From NCBI RefSeq assembly GCF_016809835.1, contig NZ_JAFBIL020000006.1:62001-126000 (forward strand): a stretch of 64,000 nt of DNA. Reading direction: 5' to 3'. This DNA comes from Massilia soli. Lineage in GTDB: Bacteria > Pseudomonadota > Gammaproteobacteria > Burkholderiales > Burkholderiaceae_D. The translations under genes and the position numbers were made by a program. The first letter of the stretch is position 1. Each line of letters starts with the position of its first letter. The notes under the pieces were generated by a model. It was not told where the DNA came from. It saw nothing but the letters and a program-made list of their open reading frames with translations, and made no database searches. Shown piece by piece: positions 59,465-64,000 of the stretch.

Positions 59465-61090
59465 ATGCTGCGAATTAATGAATTAAAACTGCCACTCAAC
59501 CATACCGAGGAAGCGCTACAGGCGGCTATCCTGGCGCGCCTGGGCATTGGCAAAGATTCGTTGCGGAGTTATTCCGTATTCAAGCGCAGCTACGACGCCA
59601 GGAAACGCAGCGCGATCCTGTTGATCTATGCGCTCGATGTCGAAACCGCCGACGAAGCGGCCGTCCTGGCGCGCCTGAAGCACGACGTGCACGTGCTGCC
59701 CTCCCCCGACACCAGCTATAAATTCGTGGCCGGTGGCGAGCAACTGCAGGGGCACGACAGCAACAAGCGTCCGGTGGTGGTCGGCACCGGCCCGTGCGGC
59801 CTGTTCGTGGCGCTGATCCTGGCCCAGATGGGCTTGCGCCCGCTGATCCTCGAACGCGGCAAGGTGGTGCGCGAGCGCACCGTCGACACCTTCGGCTTCT
59901 GGCGCAAGCGCAAGCTCAATACCGAGTCCAATGTCCAGTTCGGCGAAGGCGGCGCCGGCACCTTCTCGGACGGCAAGCTATATAGCCAGATCAAGGATCC
60001 GCGCCACTACGGCCGCAAGGTGCTGACCGAGTTCGTCAAGGCCGGCGCGCCGGAAGAAATCATGTACGTGTCCAAGCCCCACATCGGCACCTTCCGCCTG
60101 GTCAAGATGGTCGAGCAGATGCGCGAGAACATCATCGCGCTGGGCGGTGAATACCGCTTCGAAAGCAAGGTCACCGACATCGAGGTCGAGGACAACAACG
60201 GCGTGCGCCAGGTGCGCGGCGTGGTGCTGGCCAGCGGCGAGCACATCGCCACCGACCACCTGGTGATGGCGATCGGCCACAGCGCCCGCGACACCTTCGA
60301 GATGCTCTACGAGCGCGGCGTGTATATCGAAGCCAAGCCGTTCTCGATCGGCTTCCGGGTCGAGCACCCGCAGTCGCTGATCGACGTTTGCCGCTTCGGC
60401 CCCAACGCCGGTAACAAGATCCTCGGCGCCGCCGACTACAAGCTGGTGCACCACGCCAGCAACGGCCGTTCGGTCTACAGCTTCTGCATGTGCCCGGGCG
60501 GCACGGTGGTCGCGGCCTCGTCCGAAGAAGGCCGGGTCGTCACCAACGGCATGAGCCAGTACTCGCGCAACGAGCGCAATGCCAACAGCGCGATCGTGGT
60601 CGGCATCACGCCGGCAGATTATCCGGGCCATCCGCTGGCCGGCATTGCCTTCCAGCGCCAGCTCGAGGAAGGCGCATTCGCGCTCGGCGGCGGCACCTAC
60701 GACGCGCCAGGCCAGCTGATGGGCGACTTCGTGCGCGGCGTGGCCTCGACCGAGTTCGGCGCCGTGGTGCCCTCGTTCAAGCCGGCGGTGCACCTGACCG
60801 ACCTGGCCAGCGCCCTGCCCGAGTACGCGATTGCCGCGATGCGCGAAGCATTCCCGGCGTTCGACAAGCAGATCAAGGGCTACTACCAGCAGGACGCGGT
60901 GCTGACCGGGGTCGAGACACGCACCTCCTCGCCGATCCGCATCAAGCGCAACGACGCCGACCTGCAGAGCCTGAACACGCGCGGCCTGTTCCCGGCCGGC
61001 GAAGGCGCCGGCTACGCCGGCGGCATCCTGTCGGCGGCGGTGGACGGCATCAAGGTGGCTGAAGCGGTGGCGTTGTCGATGGCGGCTTGA
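59465..61090 (+). CDS. FAD-dependent dehydrogenase of unknown substrate
   Basis: 541 residues. After an N-terminal domain of about 95 residues comes a dinucleotide-binding motif (VVVGTGPCGLFVALILAQMG, about 102-121, ending in Glu of LILERG). NVQFGEGGAGTFSDGKLYS and a C-terminal NTRGLFPAGEGAGYAGGI supply the remaining FAD contacts. It resembles the uncharacterised FAD-dependent dehydrogenases grouped as COG2509. The reaction is unknown. It lies between two Oar-like TBDRs on the opposite strand and is a single transcription unit with its own terminator. The ribosome site before the ATG is weak. Confidence 0.9.
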   Translation: MLRINELKLPLNHTEEALQAAILARLGIGKDSLRSYSVFKRSYDARKRSAILLIYALDVETADEAAVLARLKHDVHVLPSPDTSYKFVAGGEQLQGHDSNKRPVVVGTGPCGLFVALILAQMGLRPLILERGKVVRERTVDTFGFWRKRKLNTESNVQFGEGGAGTFSDGKLYSQIKDPRHYGRKVLTEFVKAGAPEEIMYVSKPHIGTFRLVKMVEQMRENIIALGGEYRFESKVTDIEVEDNNGVRQVRGVVLASGEHIATDHLVMAIGHSARDTFEMLYERGVYIEAKPFSIGFRVEHPQSLIDVCRFGPNAGNKILGAADYKLVHHASNGRSVYSFCMCPGGTVVAASSEEGRVVTNGMSQYSRNERNANSAIVVGITPADYPGHPLAGIAFQRQLEEGAFALGGGTYDAPGQLMGDFVRGVASTEFGAVVPSFKPAVHLTDLASALPEYAIAAMREAFPAFDKQIKGYYQQDAVLTGVETRTSSPIRIKRNDADLQSLNTRGLFPAGEGAGYAGGILSAAVDGIKVAEAVALSMAA

Positions 61091-61113
61091 TGCCGGCAAC
61101 CCGCGCAACGGCC

Positions 61114-61139
61114 AAACCCGGCGCTGCCGGGTTTTTTTT
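61114..61139 (+). terminator. Intrinsic terminator of the FAD dehydrogenase
   Basis: AAACCCGGC / GCCGGGTTT with a 3-nt loop, followed by a run of Ts. It begins 24 nt after the stop. Confidence 0.9.
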
Positions 61140-61152
61140 CGGCTGAACGAAA

Positions 61153-61183
61153 AAAAACCGCCCACTGTGAAGCGGGCGGTTTT
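61153..61183 (-). terminator. Intrinsic terminator of TBDR 6
   Basis: AAAACCGCCC / GGGCGGTTTT with a 10-nt loop. On the minus strand it runs into Ts. It sits back to back with the dehydrogenase terminator. Confidence 0.85.
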
Positions 61184-61224
61184 GCTGGCGGCAACCGCAA
61201 CCCCGGAGGGCTGCGGCGTACTGG

Positions 61225-64000
61225 TTAGAACTCGTACTGCGCCAGGAAGCGGACCGAACGGGCTGCCGTGATCCCTACCGGCTGGCCGTAGGTCGGGCTA
61301 GGCGTGTTCAGTGCCGATTCGCCACCTTCTTCGATCGAGGTCACGGTGCGCTCGTTGAACACGTTCAGCACGTCAACCTGGAAGGTGGTGCCTTTGAGCC
61401 ACTTCGGCTCGTAGGTCGCCTGCAGGCCCAGGTTGCGGGTCCAGTCGGTGCGGCCGAACGAACCGCGTGGGTTCAGCTTGCCACCGCAGTAGAACGATGC
61501 CGCGCCGTACAGGATCGACACGCCATCCAGGTCGCCGGCGTAGTAGCCCAGGCAGTTCTTCGGACGGCCGCTCTGCAGGATCAGGTTGGCGCCAAGGCGC
61601 AGCTCAGGCAGCACCTGGTAGGAACCGAACACCTTCAGGCTGTGGCGGCGGTCGTTTGGCAGGTAGCCGTAGGCGCCTTCCATCAGGCCTGGGTAATCCC
61701 AGTCCTGGCTGATGCCTGCGTCATCCTGGCCGATGTCCGACTTGACGTAGCCTTCGGTATTGCCCTTGTTGTAGGCCAGTACGTAGGAACCCTGCACAGT
61801 CCACTTGCCATCCCATGCGCGCTCAAAGCCCAGTTCGAGCGAGTTGAAGGTACGCTTTGGCTTCGGGAAGCCCAGTGCCGCTGCCGGAATCACCACGCGG
61901 GTCAGGCCATTGCCATCTTCGAAGTCGACGTTGGCAGTCAGGTCGCCGCCCGGGTTGTACAGGAAGCAGTGGCCGATCGAGCCGCCCAGGATGTTCGCCT
62001 TGTCTTCGTCGTAGCCGTTGGCGATGGCCCAGTTGTAGGCGCCCTCGTCGTTACACATGTCATCCATCACACTCTTGAGCTTGCGATGGGTCAGCTTGGC
62101 GCTGACGCTCCAGCGGTTGTTCAATGCCTGCTGGGCACCGAGGATGAACTCATCCTGGTACATTGGCTTGATTTCCGGATCCACTACCGAACGTGGGTCA
62201 CCGGCTTCGCCGTTCGACGACACCGCGCGGCCACCCAGCTGGGCGCCACGGCCAGGAATCTGGAATTTGTCTGCACTGTTGCTGCCAGTGTAGGCATAGA
62301 ATTCGCGGTAGTCGAGCTCGGCACCGGACAGGCGCACGTTGGTGTTCGACATCACCGGAATGTAGTAGCGGCCGGCGTTGGCGAATACCTTGGTCTGGGC
62401 ATTGCCACGGACGTCCCAGGTCAGGCCCAGGCGCGGTGCGATGGTGTTGTCGACCTTGATGAAGGTTTTGTCTTCAGCATTCAGGTTTTCAAACGATTCG
62501 CTACGTACACCGATGCTGGCGACCAGGTTCTTGGTGACCTGCCAGTTGTCTTCCAGGTAGAACGCCGAGTTCTTGGTGGTGAACGCGCCACCGTTTTCGA
62601 AATGGCGGATTTCCACGTAGTCCATCGGCGAACCGCTGGTGTTGCGGTAGCCGTTCGACAGGGTCGAGCCGGATGCGAGGCGGCGGATCTGGTAGTTCTC
62701 GCCACCTGGGTAGAAGGTGCCGTCGACGACCTTGTATTCCTCGTTATCCATACCGAAGCGCAGGCCGTGGGCACCGAGGTTCCACTCTGCATCGAGGCGG
62801 AACGCCTTGCGCTCGTCGTTTGCGTCCGGATCAACGATCGTGGTTGCGGTAGCGCAGCCCAGGCGTACGGTCGGCGCGGTGCGACGATCGGTGATGTACG
62901 GGCAGGCGGCCGATGCGATGTTCGACTGGCGGTTGTACTTGCCGACACCATACATGCCCGAGACGGTCAGGTCGTCGGTAACCCACGAGGTGTACTTGGC
63001 GATGAAGTTCTCGCCGCCGGTGACGTACTCGTCATTGCCCTGGCTGGCGCCGCGCTGCTTGCCGTAAGGAACTGGCGAGATGTAGTTCTGGACCTTGTCG
63101 GTGCTCTTGTCGCTGAACGCGGTGAATTCCACCAGGTTCGAATCGTTCAAGTTCCAGTCAAACTTGGTCAGGAAGCGCGGCGAGTTCGACTTGACGGTTT
63201 CCTGGCGGTTCAGGCTGTAGGTTTCGCGGGTGATGTCCGCGCCCTGCACCAGGCCGAAGAAGAACAGGCGATCCTTGATCAGCGGGCCGCCGGCCCATAC
63301 GTTGGCCTGCAGGTCGTCGGTGCCGCCAGCACGTTCCTGCAAGTCGTACTTGCCGGTGACGGTGCTCTTCTCGGCATATACCGAGGAGCCGCTCATCGAT
63401 TCAGGCGAGTAGATCATGTTGACGCCGCCGTGCCACTCATTGGTACCGCGCTTGGTGGTCACGCTCAGTACGCCGCCCAGCGAACGGCCATACTCAGGGC
63501 CATAGCCGCCGGTCTTGACCTGTTGCTGTCCGATTGCGTCGAACGGCACCTGGTTGAATGCCACGCCGTTGAGCGCGTTGGTGACGTTGAAGCCGTTGAT
63601 GTAGTAGACGTTCTCTGCCGGGGAAGCACCACCCAGCGATGGAACGTTACCGCCACGCAATGCGGTCTGGCCGATGCGGGTGTCGCCGGCGGTTGCGCCT
63701 GGCGCCAGCAGCGCGACGGCGGTCACGTTACGTGCGACCGGAATGCGGTCGATTGCAGCCTTGTTCAGCACCAGGCTCGATTCGGCCGACTTGACGTCGA
63801 TGCGCGTTGCGCGGCCGGTGACGACCACGGTCTGCGGGGTGTCGGCTTCAAAGTTCGCGGTCGACCCTTCGCCGGCCTGCACCGTCACTTGCTGGTCACG
63901 GGTGGTACCGTCTGGCAGCTTGACACGCACCAAGTAGTTGCCTGGCGGCAGTTGGGACAGGTTGTAGGTGCCGTCGGCAGCAGCCGTCACGGTACGGGTG
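61225..64000 (-). CDS. Oar-like TonB-dependent receptor (TBDR 6; start lies outside the window)
   Basis: 925 codons are visible; the N-terminus runs past base 64000. The visible part starts inside a carboxypeptidase-regulatory-like domain (TRTVTAAADGTYNLSQ, then PPGNYLVRV) and continues with a TonB-box-like PQTVVVTG. The plug has GGNVPSLGGASPAENVYYIN and YGPEYGRSLGGVLSVTTKRG, and the barrel ends VRFLAQYEF. It is the same architecture as TBDR 5, with related plug wording, so the two are likely paralogues on either side of the FAD gene. The GTG at 63988-63990 is not a real start, because coding similarity continues upstream. Confidence 0.92.
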   Translation of the reverse strand, partial: TRTVTAAADGTYNLSQLPPGNYLVRVKLPDGTTRDQQVTVQAGEGSTANFEADTPQTVVVTGRATRIDVKSAESSLVLNKAAIDRIPVARNVTAVALLAPGATAGDTRIGQTALRGGNVPSLGGASPAENVYYINGFNVTNALNGVAFNQVPFDAIGQQQVKTGGYGPEYGRSLGGVLSVTTKRGTNEWHGGVNMIYSPESMSGSSVYAEKSTVTGKYDLQERAGGTDDLQANVWAGGPLIKDRLFFFGLVQGADITRETYSLNRQETVKSNSPRFLTKFDWNLNDSNLVEFTAFSDKSTDKVQNYISPVPYGKQRGASQGNDEYVTGGENFIAKYTSWVTDDLTVSGMYGVGKYNRQSNIASAACPYITDRRTAPTVRLGCATATTIVDPDANDERKAFRLDAEWNLGAHGLRFGMDNEEYKVVDGTFYPGGENYQIRRLASGSTLSNGYRNTSGSPMDYVEIRHFENGGAFTTKNSAFYLEDNWQVTKNLVASIGVRSESFENLNAEDKTFIKVDNTIAPRLGLTWDVRGNAQTKVFANAGRYYIPVMSNTNVRLSGAELDYREFYAYTGSNSADKFQIPGRGAQLGGRAVSSNGEAGDPRSVVDPEIKPMYQDEFILGAQQALNNRWSVSAKLTHRKLKSVMDDMCNDEGAYNWAIANGYDEDKANILGGSIGHCFLYNPGGDLTANVDFEDGNGLTRVVIPAAALGFPKPKRTFNSLELGFERAWDGKWTVQGSYVLAYNKGNTEGYVKSDIGQDDAGISQDWDYPGLMEGAYGYLPNDRRHSLKVFGSYQVLPELRLGANLILQSGRPKNCLGYYAGDLDGVSILYGAASFYCGGKLNPRGSFGRTDWTRNLGLQATYEPKWLKGTTFQVDVLNVFNERTVTSIEEGGESALNTPSPTYGQPVGITAARSVRFLAQYEF

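Noticed and set aside
59443-59478. 11-codon ORF overlapping the start of the FAD dehydrogenase gene
   Set aside because: It begins right after a T run and has no ribosome site; likely chance.

Overview
The window looks like chromosomal DNA from a high-GC betaproteobacterium of the Burkholderiales, most likely the Oxalobacteraceae (Massilia/Duganella/Janthinobacterium type). Grounds: GC-rich coding with strong third-position GC bias, the flgA / flgBCDEFGHIJKL layout, the rimP-nusA-infB-rbfA-truB operon, the glnE / yhdP-nitrilase-tldD block near a DAHP synthase, several TonB-dependent receptors (TBDRs), and a dispersed palindromic repeat with CGTCGTTCCCGCG ends. The genus is inferred from these features, not proven. 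I saw no rRNA, tRNA, CRISPR array or transposase.

Layout. (1) 1-10039: flagellar rod, hook, ring and junction genes flgB-flgL on the plus strand, the start of a divergent flgA, and an unrecognised gene right after flgL that may be an axial-type flagellar protein. (2) 10211-24178: minus-strand housekeeping genes: typA, the rimP-nusA-infB-rbfA-truB translation operon, scpB-rluB, glk, and a DedA-rhodanese fusion. (3) 24399-28059: a peptide-type ABC transporter (two permeases and a double ATPase) with no binding protein in view. (4) 28694-38945: three TBDRs on the plus strand, with a minus-strand DAHP synthase between the second and third. That synthase has a complete attenuation leader: sigma70-like promoter, 22-residue leader peptide rich in Phe and Tyr, and terminator. 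(5) 39088-52593: tldD, nitrilase, yhdP, glnE, gap, tkt and rsmE. (6) 52798-64000: three more TBDRs on the minus strand. Two are Oar-like, with carboxypeptidase-regulatory-like N-domains, and flank an FAD-dependent dehydrogenase. The last TBDR runs off the window.

How it fits together. Region 1 builds the flagellar rod, rings, hook and hook-filament junction. Region 2 serves transcription elongation, translation initiation, ribosome maturation and RNA modification. The six TBDRs and the peptide ABC transporter suggest a scavenger of complex substrates. The glk, tkt and gap genes cover sugar phosphorylation, pentose phosphate interchange and glycolysis, and aroG feeds aromatic amino acid synthesis.

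The most striking regulatory signals are the Phe/Tyr leader attenuator of the DAHP synthase (35618-35810), a near-consensus promoter followed by an intrinsic terminator in the rimP leader (18660-18782), a 20-bp-stem terminator between infB and rbfA, FNR/CRP-family-like dyads upstream of two TBDRs, and recurrent ATGCATAT-like motifs in TBDR upstream regions.
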